Source: Psoroptes ovis | Lineage: Eukaryota > Arthropoda > Arachnida > Sarcoptiformes > Psoroptidae | Length of the DNA stretch: 64,000 bases | Assembly: GCA_002943765.1 (NCBI GenBank) | Contig: PQWQ01000004.1 | Span: forward strand, 1,116,001-1,180,000 | Reading direction: 5' to 3' | Shown: in pieces, positions 1 through 11,466 of the stretch | Numbering within the stretch: the first letter of the stretch is position 1 | Layout of the letters: each line of letters starts with the position of its first letter | Translations under genes and position numbers: made by a program | The notes under the pieces: model-generated | What the model saw: only the letters and a program-made list of their open reading frames with translations | The model's database searches: none | What the model was told of the DNA's origin: nothing

Positions 1-555
1 TTTTTCGACAATTTTTCTCCGAAATAAATATTCGATATTCAATATTCTCAACTGATTTTCAAAAACAATAATCATTGAATTTTTCTTTTCGTTTAGTATT
101 ATATTGGGAATAAATGCTCGAAAATGATGTTAGATATTCTAAATGAAACAAGGGATATTCTTTAGTTTGTTTTGTTTGATTATATGCTTGTTTGTTTGTT
201 TATTTATATGTTTGAATGAATAGATATGGAGATACGCAAAAAAAAAAGATTTTGATCAAGTTTATGTTTATTGTATATGGACATGAATATTAAATATCTA
301 TCAATGTATTTTCATTCAATATTTTAATAATGAAATGTAATGGATAAAAACCTTTATCATTTAAACAAGAACAGAGAAAAAAATGATTGTAAATAATGAT
401 GATGATGATGATCATGATGATAATCATATGATCATGAAAAACAAATGACAACAAACAAACAAGATCATAAACAATGTTTTTCAAAATATCTTTTTTTTTC
501 ATTTTTTCGTTACTTCAAGTTCATATATTACATTACAGTGATTCTCAAATGATGA

Positions 556-702
556 AACTATGATGACCATGAAGCCAATTCTTATGACCGGCGTCTCTAC
601 AAACACATCAAATGCTTTGTGCTGCTCTCTTCAATATTGTCGGTCAGAAATCTTGTGGACCATTTTAGAATCATTGATTTAAATTCTTGTTTGTTTGAAT
701 AA
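556..702 (+). other. Unrecognised exon-like island
   Basis: This is a patch of balanced base composition in very AT-rich surroundings. The frame opened by a TGA at 553-555 and closed by TAA at 700-702 encodes 48 residues of mixed composition, including SYDRRLYKHIKCFVLL and SVRNLVDHFR. There is no ATG near its beginning, and the nearest upstream acceptor-like CATTACAG (531-538) would leave in-frame stops. The opposite strand also has an open frame over part of the region, so the coding strand is not settled. I do not recognise the family. It could be a decayed exon, a conserved non-coding element, or chance. Confidence 0.2.
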
Positions 703-982
703 ATCTAGATAGAAATGATTGAAGATGAAAACTTTTAACATTTGTTCCTAAATAAAAAACAATGTGTGAAAAAAACAAAAAAAAAAAAAAAAAGATTTGT
801 GATCATTTGATTTGATATGAAAAAAAAACAAAAAAACAACGAGAGAGATTAATAGACTTTCAAGAAGCCAAGGAAAAGCAAGAGATTTATGATAGTTTTT
901 AGCACAGGATGTTTTACAAAGACACACACATTTATGCTATTAAATATATTCATAAATTAATAAACATTTTTGGCCATTGTTT

Positions 983-1003
983 GTTAGTTAGTTAGTTAGT
1001 TAG
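983..1003. repeat. (GTTA)n microsatellite
   Basis: About five tandem GTTA units. Confidence 0.9.
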
Positions 1004-1065
1004 CCATGAACCAAAAATCATATGAAATTAATGCGAAAAAATTATTGTTTTTGGGCAATTTTTCA

Positions 1066-1084
1066 TTCGTTCGTTCGTTCGTTC
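1066..1084. repeat. (TTCG)n microsatellite
   Basis: About four to five tandem TTCG units, running into TTCATTCAT. Confidence 0.85.
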
Positions 1085-1316
1085 ATTCATTTGTTTCAAT
1101 GTTTATCGTTCATAGATTCTGTTCATTTGTTCGAAGATTTTTGTTGTTTTACAACAAAAATAATACAAAGTAAAAAAAAATGAAACAAAAAAAATTATGA
1201 ACAAAATTTCCGGTGTTGTTTGGACATTGATATTATCGTTAAATGAGCTAGTGTGTATGTGTGTGTGTCTGCATGTACAAACATATTGGCCATTAAGGTC
1301 TACATTGTGTCCGCTA

Positions 1317-1317
<1 letters not shown>

Positions 1318-1354
<37 letters not shown>
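1318..1354. repeat. (TG)n microsatellite
   Basis: About 18 uninterrupted TG units. One of the longest dinucleotide arrays in the window. Confidence 0.95.
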
Positions 1355-1356
<2 letters not shown>

Positions 1357-1926
1357 TTGCTCGACGATTTGTTTGATCATCGACGACGACGGCGACGACG
1401 ACAACATAATCACCGTTCGAATAAATAAATGTGTTAAACGTATTAAAAATTTATATCAATAATCGATAAAGATTTGAAAATTAATTTCGAACCAAATTCT
1501 TGGTCTAATTCATTTTATTTTTTTTTTCCAAATTGAAAATACAACTCGACCATTCAAGATTTTGTCATTTAGATCTAAAAATCTCACCAAAAATGTATTT
1601 TTCTGACAATCACTAATCAATTACATTTAAAATATAAACTAAATAAATAAACCAACTAATAACAAATAATAATATTAATATTTGAAAACCATAAAATAAC
1701 AAAGTGAAAATTTCAAAATTTTGAAATTTTAAAATTTTAAAATATTTTCAACAGAAAAATGGCCCATTTTCAAATTGAAAAATATTTCAAGACAAAAGCG
1801 AACGAGCCCGAGAGAGAGAGAGAACGCGACAGATTTTCATTGTCAAAATGGGTTTTTGTTTTCTTCTTATTTTGACAGGTAAATACTTTGATATTAACAA
1901 GATTTATATGTGTGTGTGTGTTTATA

Positions 1927-2006
1927 TTAGGTCGTCCCATAAGTTTTTGCCGGTTATACCGTGAAAAATCATTGGAAAATCGGCAAAAACTTTTCGGACA
2001 ACCCAA
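1927..2006 (+). mobile_element. Mariner-type MITE, CGTAG-loop form
   Basis: 80 bp between TA and TA. The left arm is of the CCCATAAG type but the right arm is of the CTTTTCGGAC type, so the ends are mismatched. The loop reads TATACCGTGAAAAATC, a variant of TATATCGTAG. Confidence 0.85.
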
Positions 2007-2426
2007 TATATATCAGCATCCATGGATATTTATACACAAAAAAACAAGCCAAACAAACCCATTTTTGAATTAGTTTTTTGTTTGTTCAAATAAATGAAAA
2101 TGAAAATTTTGAAAATTTTTCATCATTTGTTTGTTTATTTGTTCAAAGGACGGGAAAAATGGTCGAAAAAAAATTTGTTGATTGAAATTGTCAATGGGAA
2201 AAATATTGTTGAAAAAAATGAATTTGTCCAGATTTTTTTTTTGGCCCACTATTATTACGTTATTGTTTGCCCATTGCCACTGAGGGCTATTGATGTTGTC
2301 AATATGTTTAATATGGCTTTCATTTTTTTTTTGCTTTCATTCGGATTCTTAAAGATTGTAAAAAAAATGTTAAATTAGCTTTAATATTTTTCAAGTATTT
2401 TTCAAAATATTTTCTCAAAGAAAATA

Positions 2427-2505
2427 TTAAGTTGTCCCATAAGTTCTTGCCGTTTTTTTAATTTTTTTCATTCGAAAAACGGCAAGAACTTATCGGACAA
2501 CCTAA
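2427..2505. mobile_element. Mariner-type MITE, AT-loop form
   Basis: 79 bp between TA and TA. Left arm CCCATAAGTTCTTGCCG pairs with CGGCAAGAACTTATCGG, with mismatches only at the CCC/CGG step. The loop is almost pure T/A. Confidence 0.85.
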
Positions 2506-3251
2506 TATTTTCAATGAGAAAAACTTGAAATGAAAACTTGAAAAGAAAAAAAAAACTTGAAAAATTGAAATATTTCTCTCTTTTCGACTATATCCACCAT
2601 ATTATAAAATATAAATGTTTTTTTTGGTTCCCAAACAACAACAACAATTTCTTAGAATATAAGAACCAGAATAACCAGAAGAATAATGAGAATAAGAATA
2701 AGAAGAAATTCCAATAATTTTCATGGATCAAAATGTGTGTGTGTGTATGTTTATATAAACGAATTTAATACGAATAATACGAATTTAAATTCTTAAATTT
2801 TCTTATTTTTTTTCAAAGAATCTTTATTTACTTATAAGAAAAATGTTCGTTTGTGTTTGTGTATATTCGTTTGAGAAATTCTTTGAAAATTGGGAATCAA
2901 AATTTCATGGAATTTATTTTTTTTCGGTGGGAAACAAAATTAAGTAAAGCTTCCATGTGTATTCGAAGAAGATGTTTGTGCGTCTTCGGAACGAATTTGA
3001 ATGTGAATGAAAAATTTGGAGCCAAAAACTGGAGCAAAGTAAAAAATATGATAAATTCACAACGGACACAAACGTAGCGAAACGAAATCTGGAATGGAAC
3101 GAAACAGAATCGAAACAATCGAAACAAAAACTAAGAATGGAATCAAGCTTTTTCTGGAGAAGAAAACAAAAGCTTTTCTTGAGTTGTCATTTTGTTTATG
3201 ACAAACAAAAAGAATAAGAAAATACGGGGGAGGATGAATGTTTTCAATATA

Positions 3252-3332
3252 TTAGGTTGTCCGAAAAGTTTTTGCCGATTATATCGTAGAGGATTATGGA
3301 AAAATCGGCAAAAACTTATCGAACAACCTAAT
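3252..3332 (+). mobile_element. Mariner-type MITE, CGTAG-loop form
   Basis: 81 bp between TA and TA. Left arm CCGAAAAGTTTTTGCCG, right arm CGGCAAAAACTTATCGAAC, loop TATATCGTAGAGG. The right arm has lost the GGAC step (GAAC). Confidence 0.9.
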
Positions 3333-3584
3333 ATATTCTTCCAAAGATTTAAAATCCTTAAACCCTTACAAAAAAAAATTTCATTTTTTGCCATACATCA
3401 AGTTTCATCATCATCATTTATTCAAACATATGCTTTCAAAAATATACATATTTTTGTTTGAGGTAGAAATATATGCAAAGTTTTCACCCTACACATACTT
3501 ACATGTATAGTCTTTTCATTGTTATATTGTCACATTTTCAAAGGAAAAAATTTTTCATTTTTCAAAATTTTTCATAAGCAAATA

Positions 3585-3664
3585 TTAGGTTGTCCGATAA
3601 GTTTTTGCCGATTATATCGTGAGGAATTAAGAGAAAACCGGCAAGAACTTATCGGACAACCTAA
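3585..3664 (+). mobile_element. Mariner-type MITE, CGTAG-loop form
   Basis: 80 bp. TA on the left, TG on the right (one duplication copy mutated). Arms CCGATAAG and CTTATCGG match exactly. Loop TATATCGTGAGG. Confidence 0.9.
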
Positions 3665-4659
3665 TGAATTCCATGTGATTTGCATTTGTTTTTTGACTGA
3701 CGCTCGCACACACGAACAAAAAGATTTGTGTTTTTATTTGTGTGCATATTTTAAATTATTTTGTTTCAGGTGAGAAAAAAAATTTGAGAAGAAAAAATTC
3801 TTAATAAAAATCATCATAATAACATTAAGAATTTGAATTTTCTTAAAGAAATAATGAGAATAACAATAATAATGATGATAATAATAGAAATAATAATGGA
3901 AATAATGACAAACGAATAACAAACGTAATATAATAAGTTTATTATAAATTATTTTTGCTTTTTCATGAAAATATTTGATGTTTGTTTTCTGATTTGTTTT
4001 GTTTGCTTTCTGTTTGTTTTGCTTTGTTTTGATTCATTTTGTTTTGTTATGTTTGTTTTGTTTTGATTCATTTACATATGAAAAATGTTTATTTATATCA
4101 ATAATTGAAATAATATGAAAAGAATTTGAAATTATTTTCAAATTAAATTTTTGTGAATTTTTGAATTTTTTTGTGAAATTTTTCTGTGAAGATTTCCTTT
4201 TGAAAACTGTTTTTCTTAGAAAAATCTTTTATTATTTCAATGTATATTAATCATCTTTTTTTTCGAGAATTGAACATATCGAAAATGATTGAATTTTGAT
4301 TGAAGAATTTTCGTTGAAGAATTTGAAAAATGAAAAATTTTGAAGCACGTGTTCAAGTCATTTAATGGAAATTTGAATTCAAAAAATTTTGAATGAAAAT
4401 TCCATAAAAATTTTCAACATATTTTCAATGAGAAAAATAAATTTTTCAATTTCTCATCAAACAACAGATGTTTTATTTCATCACAATTGTTTTTGAAGAA
4501 TTTTTAAAAACAATTTCATTCAATAAATCAATCTGATTTTTGCATCTTTTTTCAATTTTTAAGAAAAACTTGATATTCTCTGCTATCTGCTATGCATCAT
4601 CTTCTTTTTCCTCTGTTCATTTCATCACTGACTAATTTGGTTGAATTCGAAGGCTCGAA

Positions 4660-4752
4660 GCTTGATGATTGGCTAATGCCTGGCTGGCTGACTGATTGAT
4701 GGTTGGCTGGCTAATCGGTCGACTGGTTAGCTAACTGGTTTGGCTTACTGGT
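4660..4752. repeat. Degenerate GGCT/TGGC tract
   Basis: Cryptically simple sequence made of GGCT, GGTT, TGAC and TGAT words. It is clearly more GC-rich than its flanks and has no persistent open frame. Confidence 0.7.
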
Positions 4753-5797
4753 TGCTGTCAGTTTAAAATGGAAACCAAAAAATACAATAGAAAAAATATA
4801 TGTCCATAATTGATATAAATATTCTTGAACATTGAACATGACATTTGTAAAATTTGATGATTTTGTTTGTTTTTGAATTTTTTGTGGCTTTTTTACTTGC
4901 TCATTCAACATGAAACCAAAAATAATCGAATTAATTCTTTTGAAAATGCATATATTTGAATATTCTATGATTAATCGAATACAAATTTACATAAATTTTC
5001 TTAATTCTCGTTACATTGTAAACAAATACAATTGTTTCAATCGTTTAATACTCACATTTGTTTCGTATTTGTTACATTTGAAAAGGTTTTTGGCTCGAGA
5101 ATTCTACCCTTTTTTTATCAAAATTTTATCAAAATCTGTGCTCATTATAGTTTGATCACTGAGATTAATCGATGAAATTAGTGTTCACAAATATGCAAAA
5201 CAAAAATATCAAAACATTTAACATGAAAATAATAATAGTTAAATTGAAGAAATGTATAAAAAAAATTCGAGTTCAAATCAATATCATTTGATATAATTAT
5301 TAATTATTATCAATAATTATAATGTTTTTCAACATTTATTTTTTTCGACAAAATAAAATAATGAAAGGATTAATTCATAAATGTTCATTTGTGTATGTTT
5401 TTCAATTTAGGGACGATAGAAAAAGTTTTGTTTGATTCAACAATTCCCTTTCATTGTTCACATTATTTATGCAATTAAATTATTCATGGAAAAAACAAAT
5501 GAATAAATAAATAAATGAATGAATGATTCAATTGATTTTCAATGAGTGAAAATACACGAAACACGAAAAAATATGAACTAATCTCTAATCATTTATTAAT
5601 AATTATTCTCATGTGTTTTTTAAATTTTTAAAAATTTTTTCCATTTTTAATTTACCATTTTTTTCGATTGTTTAATTGGAATTTTTTCGAATTTTCAAAA
5701 TCTTCCAATTCATTTGCTTTCGGTGTGTTTTGAATCTGTTGAAATCCATTGGAAAAATTTGTCGAAATAATTGGCATGATTTGTCGAAATACATGTA

Positions 5798-5877
5798 TTA
5801 GGTTGTCCGGAAAGTTTTTACCAATTTTCCGATGATTATCAACGATATGACCGGCATAAACTTTCCGGACAACCTAA
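5798..5877 (-). mobile_element. Mariner-type MITE, CGTAG-loop form (reverse)
   Basis: 80 bp. TA on the left, TT on the right. Arms CCGGAAAG and CTTTCCGG match. The loop reads reversed (TCAACGATATGACC). Confidence 0.88.
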
Positions 5878-6638
5878 TTTTTAGCTCTCGAACATTGAAA
5901 AGTATTTAATTCTTAATCTGATGGTGATGAAATTTGGGCAATGAAACAAGGGGAAATATGGAGGGCAAAAATATGAACAAATTTTTCAAATAATTAGACG
6001 TAAATATTCTATGAATGTACACACAATTGAAATTTTTTTTTCAAAAATTTTCCAAAAATCTAAATCTGCTTTAATGATGTAGATTTGTGAGTATGAATAT
6101 TTGCAGATCCCAGAATATGAGTTTTTAAGAATATGAGAATTTAATTTCATTTTCAATGTTTTCTGGATAAAATAACCTTTGAACATTGAAAATCATATCA
6201 AATAAACCATGTTGTAAACAGAGCTTTCTTGAATCGGACAAATTTAGTTTCTTACAAATTACTGTTGATCAACAGTTGGCCTTTTTGTCATCAGATTTGT
6301 CATTTGGTTAATCAGCATTGTTCCGATGTTTCGAATGCTTGAATTCCATTGAATCGCGACAGATTTTTTAGCAGAATTTTTTTTGGACAAAATAAATGAT
6401 GACAAATAACAATGATTTGAAATGAAATAAATCCAACAATCTAATTAGTGTTAATTGAAAACAACAAAAAAAAACAACGACAAAGCTTTGTGAAAACAAA
6501 CAAAAAAAAACTTTCAAGATTCAGGTATATCGACAAACAAACAAAAACAACAAAAATATTATTCTTTTCAATTTAATACCCGAAATTTTGATGGACAGAA
6601 ATAGAATCAATGATTTCAACAATCAACAAATACAAATA

Positions 6639-6717
6639 TTAGGTTGTCCCATAAGTTCTTGCCGTTTTTCAAATGAAAAAAATTCAATAAACGGCAAGAA
6701 CTTATGGGACAACCTAA
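6639..6717. mobile_element. Mariner-type MITE, AT-loop form
   Basis: 79 bp between TA and TA. Left CCCATAAGTTCTTGCCG and right CGGCAAGAACTTATGGG are perfect reverse complements. The loop is TTTTCAAATGAAAAAAATTC-like. One of the best-preserved AT-loop copies. Confidence 0.92.
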
Positions 6718-6929
6718 TACAAATATCTGTACAAAAAAAAAATAATGATTAAAAACTTTTTAATATTTTTCCATCTCTCTCTTTGTCTCTCTGGGTTTTA
6801 TATGGAATCAAATAATGATTAATTTTTTTCCCGTCTATTCATCCATCTATCCATCCAACTTCTTCAAATAATAATGATAAAAACAATAGACCATTAGCCA
6901 TTAGAAAAATTGAATTATTTTGATAATAA

Positions 6930-7009
6930 TTAGGTTGTCCGGAAAGTTTTTGCCGATTATATCGTAGCGAATCATAAGAAAATCGGCAAAAACTTTTCGG
7001 ACAACCTAA
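6930..7009 (+). mobile_element. Mariner-type MITE, CGTAG-loop form
   Basis: 80 bp. AA on the left, TA on the right. Arms CCGGAAAG and CTTTTCGG differ by one base. Loop TATATCGTAGCG. Confidence 0.9.
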
Positions 7010-7215
7010 TATTATTCGAAAAAACTTTTTCAAAAAAAAAATTCATTTTGATCCGAATTCAATGAGATACTAATACAAATTATATTGAAAATAATGATGG
7101 CTGGTTCCTCTGCTTTCACTCAGTTGCCAGTTTCAATTGAATGAAATAGAAGATTCAAAAAAAAATTGATAACAAAATCGACTAAAAAGGAATCAGTCCA
7201 AAATCCATACATATA

Positions 7216-7296
7216 TTAGGTTGTCCCATTAGTTCTTGCCGATTATATCGTTGGGGAATTAAGAGAAAATCGGCAAGAACTTATTGGACAACCTAA
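7216..7296 (+). mobile_element. Mariner-type MITE, CGTAG-loop form
   Basis: 81 bp between TA and TA. Left arm CCCATTAGTTCTTG, right arm CAAGAACTTATTGG. A CCC-type arm is combined with a CGT-type loop (TATATCGTTGGGG). Confidence 0.9.
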
Positions 7297-8108
7297 TAAA
7301 TATCGAATCGAGTTAATAATATTAATAATAATAATCAAGCGAGTAAATTATTTTTAAAAAAACGTGAAACGAAACGATAATCAAAATAGACATACATAAA
7401 TGTGAATTCGTAGAAATTCTTGCAGAAATTCTTTCAAAGAATTTTCTTTGAAAAAATGAAGAAGAAGGCCAAGATATTTTGAATCGTTCGTTATTTCATT
7501 TCGTATTTCTCATCTCATGACTTTCATATTTCTCATCTCTTCTTCGTCGTCGTTCAGGCATTCAATAAAATTTAGGCTTTTTAACCCAATGGAAATCGAA
7601 GAAGATGGAAAAAGTAAAATCCATCCTAATAGGACCTGATAAAAGATATCAATGAACATAACGAATCAAACGAACCAAGAAGTTGAAGGAGAACAAAACA
7701 AACGAAAAAAATTTGTCCCAAGTGAATTTTCATTTTCATTTTTTTTTTGATTTTTACAAAAGATACAACACCAACAACAACAACAACGATACATGTATTT
7801 TGTTGTTCGGGAAACATGATATATGATTGTATGTGTGTATGGGCCACGAAAAAATAATATTTCGCATGTAATTCATCTTGAAACATCGATATTCATTCAT
7901 TCATTCATTCATTTTTGTATTATTTTACATTATTTACCGCTTGTAAAACTTTGAAATATAACAATGTTTCTCAACCATTCGTAATCAATTTTTGTTTGAA
8001 GAATTCAATATTTCTTATTGGTGTTATTCGAACAGAAATTATTGTTCGAACAACAACAACAACAGCATAAACATCGTATAAGATTGTAAAACTGCGGAAA
8101 AAGAAATA

Positions 8109-8188
8109 TTAGGTTGTCCGGAAAGTTTTTGCCGGTTATATCGTAGAAAACAATTGGAAAATCGGCAACAACTTTTCGGACAACGTAA
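8109..8188 (+). mobile_element. Mariner-type MITE, CGTAG-loop form
   Basis: 80 bp between TA and TA. Loop GGTTATATCGTAGAAAAC. The right terminus is mutated to CAACGTAA. Confidence 0.9.
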
Positions 8189-8784
8189 TATTTGTGTGTG
8201 TGTGTGCTCGTATTCCAATCGTTTTTCGATATCGGTAAACATACAGAACGAAAAAAATGGAATAATAAGAAAATGAACGAATGAACGAAGAATTTGTCTG
8301 AAAATTCTCTTCTTGAAAGTATTAGTAGGGGATGAAATGAATAAATGAGATTTTCATAGCTGAAAATTCTCTCTGAAGAAAGCAACCAACTAAGAATTCA
8401 ATCGATCATTTTTTTTTGATATTTTAAAATCAAAGAAACGAAATTTGTTATCTTTGAAATTATGAAAATTTTATTCGTTTGATCGTAATGTAAATATGTA
8501 TTTATGATTCATGAATTCTTAGATTCTTATATGATTCAGGGATTCACGGTTCCATTGGCATAGCCAAGCATTCAAACAATGCATTTTGCATATGAAAATC
8601 GATCTACAAATTGGAAATTTCCGAGAAAAAATTCTTTAAAATTCTTTAAATAAAATTCTTCGAATGACAAATGAAATAAAAAAAAAAACAAACAAAATAT
8701 GAAATGCACATCTGTTATTCAAATTTTAGTTAATAATCATTCACCGAAGCAATTCAAATATTGTTCAAAGAAATCAAGAATTAA

Positions 8785-8889
8785 ATGATCAAATATGTGC
8801 TTGCGTGCATCTTCGTATCTTGCGTGATGCTACCCCTTTTGTTTCTGATATATTTTTCAAACATAAATAGATTCGAAGCTAACCTCTGA
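8785..8889 (+). CDS. Short hydrophobic ORF, unrecognised
   Basis: ATG to TGA encodes 34 residues beginning MIKYVLACIFVSCVMLPLL. Residues 2-25 form a single hydrophobic helix of the kind seen in signal peptides or membrane anchors, followed by a polar tail (NINRFEANL). Composition is more balanced than the surroundings. CAG|GTTGAA a few bases past the stop resembles a splice donor, so this could be a first exon read in another phase. There is no homology I can name, and it may be chance. Confidence 0.2.
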   Translation: MIKYVLACIFVSCVMLPLLFLIYFSNINRFEANL

Positions 8890-8918
8890 TACAGGTTGAA
8901 TATTGGAGGCTATTGTTA

Positions 8919-8941
8919 TCATTATTATTATTATTATTATT
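8919..8941. repeat. (ATT)n microsatellite
   Basis: About seven ATT units. Confidence 0.9.
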
Positions 8942-9691
8942 GCAAGAAAACTTTGGCAAAAAAAAATGATTTATTCGCTGTCAATATCATTTGATCAATT
9001 ATTGTCATATAATCTGATCAATATTGATCGTGAAATTCATTTATTTCATCTCATTTTTAAATTGAAATTGAATTGAAATTTTTTGGAAGCAAACAAAGAC
9101 GGAATCGCAAAATTTTAAATATAAGAAATTCAAAGTAAAATTTTTGATTTGACAAAAGAATTTGAGAATTTTATTTTTTCGGTAGAAGTTTGAAAACAGA
9201 ATTGATGCCTTGATTATGTGTGGCGGCAAAATGAAAGAATACGAAGAGAATATGAAGAATATGAAGAAAATAGAGAAAATGAAAAGTGCCCGAGGAAAAA
9301 AATGGAATTTTTGTCAATTTCTATAGATTTTTCCACATAGATCATAATTTCTCATATATTTGAAATATATATTTGTATGTCATTGTAATTTTGAATTTTT
9401 ACGATTTTGTTAATTCTCATAATTTAAAATATATTCCGAAAATACAATTAATATTCTCTGTGTTTTATATTTTCATTTATTTTAAATTCCATTTAATGAA
9501 TTTTTTATGAAACATTTTATTGTTTTCAATTATGTTTTCACAATTAAATTGTATTGTATCATTTAAATTAATAATTTTATTATATTGTATGTTGTATGGG
9601 AAAAAAATTCGGTTTTTTTCGATGAAAAATTGAGCATTCATACCCGGATAAATAGATGAATGTATGTGGAAATATGTATATATTCATTGTA

Positions 9692-9772
9692 TCAGGCTGT
9701 ACGGAAAGTTTTTGCCGATTTACTGATTGAAAAAACATCTGAAAATCGGCAAAAACTTTTCGGACAACCTAA
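9692..9772 (+). mobile_element. Mariner-type MITE, CATCTG-loop form
   Basis: 81 bp between TA and TA. Left terminus is mutated (TCAGGCTGTACGG). The loop CTGATTGAAAAAACATCTG is unrelated to the CGTAG loop and is shared with the copies at 25097 and 46076. Confidence 0.88.
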
Positions 9773-10091
9773 TATTTATTCATGTATTAATGTATTCATG
9801 TTTTATCCCGAATAAATATCCAAATATACCCGTTAAACATAGCTGAATACATTGATATTTTATGTGTATATCAATGGCCAAACATGCATGAAATACCCTT
9901 GAAAAAACAAAAACAAAATATTCGTAATGAATTTTTTTTTTCATAGAAAAAATATTCATAAAATAATATTAAAAACATGCACCAAATGAATGAATGAATA
10001 AATGAATGAATGAATGGACCATGGATGAATCTACGGTTGAATTTATGAATGAAAGCTTATTTGAAAAGCGAAAAAAAACTATGAGAAAATA

Positions 10092-10171
10092 TTAGAATGT
10101 CCGAAAAGTTTTCGCCGATTTTTCTATTATTTTCTACGATATAATCGGCAAAAACTTTCCGGACAATCTAA
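10092..10171 (-). mobile_element. Mariner-type MITE, CGTAG-loop form (reverse)
   Basis: 80 bp between TA and TA. Left end TTAGAATGTCCG, right end GGACAATCTAA. Reversed loop TTCTACGATATAAT. Confidence 0.9.
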
Positions 10172-10276
10172 TATTTGTATTCCATAAAAAAATGATGAAA
10201 ATGTGAAATTCATAATAATAATAATAATAAAACAATGATAAAAGATGCTATTAATCAAATAATAATAATAATAATA

Positions 10277-10356
10277 TTAGGCTGTAAGGAAAGTTTTTGC
10301 CGGTTATATCGTAGAAAATAATTGGAAAATCGGCAAGAACTTTTCGGACAACCTAA
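10277..10356 (+). mobile_element. Mariner-type MITE inside an (AAT)n run
   Basis: 80 bp between TA and TA, sitting within ATAATAATA repeat on both sides. The left arm is degenerate (GCTGTAAGGAAAG); the right arm is intact. Loop GGTTATATCGTAG. Confidence 0.88.
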
Positions 10357-10880
10357 TAATAATAGCAGCAGCAGCAACGAATATCATTGAATTGAATTTG
10401 AATCTTTTCACCTACAGTCCAAAAGTGAATTGAGCATTGAAATTATTTGAAAATGAAAATATGAGATGCTATTATAATGATTAACTCATGTGGAACTCTT
10501 TTTGTTTTTGGCCAACTATTCTTGGGCCTATTTTTGGCCTATTTCACTGGTGTTGTTTCAAAGTATGCTTATTTTATTTTTTTTATTGTTTTTGTTTTTC
10601 GGTAAAATGATTGGCTGATGAATGAATGAATGAAGAGAAAAGACTGATGAATGCTGTTTGTTGCTGCTGTTGAGGCTGATGCTGTTGATGGTGAATGCCG
10701 ATGAAGATCATTTCAAATAGTTGAAGTTAAACTGACTAATATGTTCATGTGTTCATGAGTTTCATGTGTTTATGTGTATTTCTGCGTATTCTCGATTTCC
10801 CAAGTCAAAATTCTTCAAATTTTCTTTAGTTTTTTTTTTCGTAGAATTCTCACTCTTTCATTACTTTTAACTTATTGAGA

Positions 10881-10904
10881 TGATGATGATGATGATGATG
10901 ATCA
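10881..10904. repeat. (GAT)n microsatellite
   Basis: GATGAT units running into GATCATGATGATAATAA. Confidence 0.85.
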
Positions 10905-11386
10905 TGATGATAATAACTGACTAAATGTACAAATAAATAAATAAATAAATGAATGTTTGAATGTAAAGTATCCAAAAATCCACTTAAGGTCCGAACCATT
11001 TTTGTTTTCTTTTTTCTTTGAATTATTTGTTTACTTCTGTTTAATTCTTTCGCTCAATTTTTCCCAATCGGTTTCACTTAATTTTTTTTCAGTTCTTTAC
11101 TTGATACTAATTTCGCTTCATTATTGGTTGTTCCACTTGTTTCCAAGAGTCCAAGAGTCTAAGAGTCTACGATTTCGGACCGTTTCAAACCACTTTATCT
11201 TCCATTTTTTTTTGCCTTCAAACATTCGAGTTTTTATACGAAATGTGGTGTTTATGTAGCGATTATTATTATTATTATTAATTTTATTATTACTTATTAT
11301 GAAATAGATATATATTTACTTGTTTATTTATATAAATAAAATGAAAGAAGAGAATTTCCTTTAATTTGTTCTGATATTTATTTCTA

Positions 11387-11466
11387 TTAGGTTGTCCGAA
11401 AAATTTTTGCCGATTTTCTAATGATTTTTTACGATAAAACCGGCAAAAACTTTTCGGACAACCTAA
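11387..11466 (-). mobile_element. Mariner-type MITE, CGTAG-loop form (reverse)
   Basis: 80 bp between TA and TA. Left CCGAAAAATTTTTGCCG, right CGGCAAAAACTTTTCGG. Reversed loop TTTTTTACGATAAAAC. Confidence 0.9.

Larger units (their letters stand above)
1..1926. other. AT-rich non-coding spacer
   Basis: No gene is recognisable apart from the exon-like island at 556-702. The stretch holds GTTA, TTCG and TG microsatellites (listed separately), a short GAC-triplet run near 1382-1402, A-runs near 778-795 and 817-836, and a self-complementary AAATTTC/GAAATTT tract at about 1705-1750. Open frames here are short and of low complexity. Confidence 0.7.
2506..5797. other. AT-rich spacer around two MITEs
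   Basis: No gene recognised. Notable content: a purine-rich stretch at 3050-3180 built from GAAAC and GAATC words, which keeps one hydrophilic frame open without a good start; a TGTTTTG/TTTGTTT-rich run at 3978-4075; and a degenerate GGCT tract at 4660-4752. The remainder is A/T-rich sequence with short TGAA and AAT repeats. Confidence 0.65.
5878..9691. other. AT-rich spacer around four MITEs
   Basis: No recognised gene. Content: an A-rich stretch with AAC/AAAC words at 6462-6560, CA and ATTC runs, (ATT)n at 8919-8941, and the short hydrophobic ORF at 8785-8889 listed separately. Confidence 0.65.

Noticed and set aside
3192..3461. Recurring short ORFs with a shared GCPKSFCRL / RLSEKFLPI peptide motif across the window
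   Set aside because: The shared peptide is simply the translation of the MITE arms in one frame or another; the flanking residues are unrelated low-complexity sequence, so this is not a protein family.
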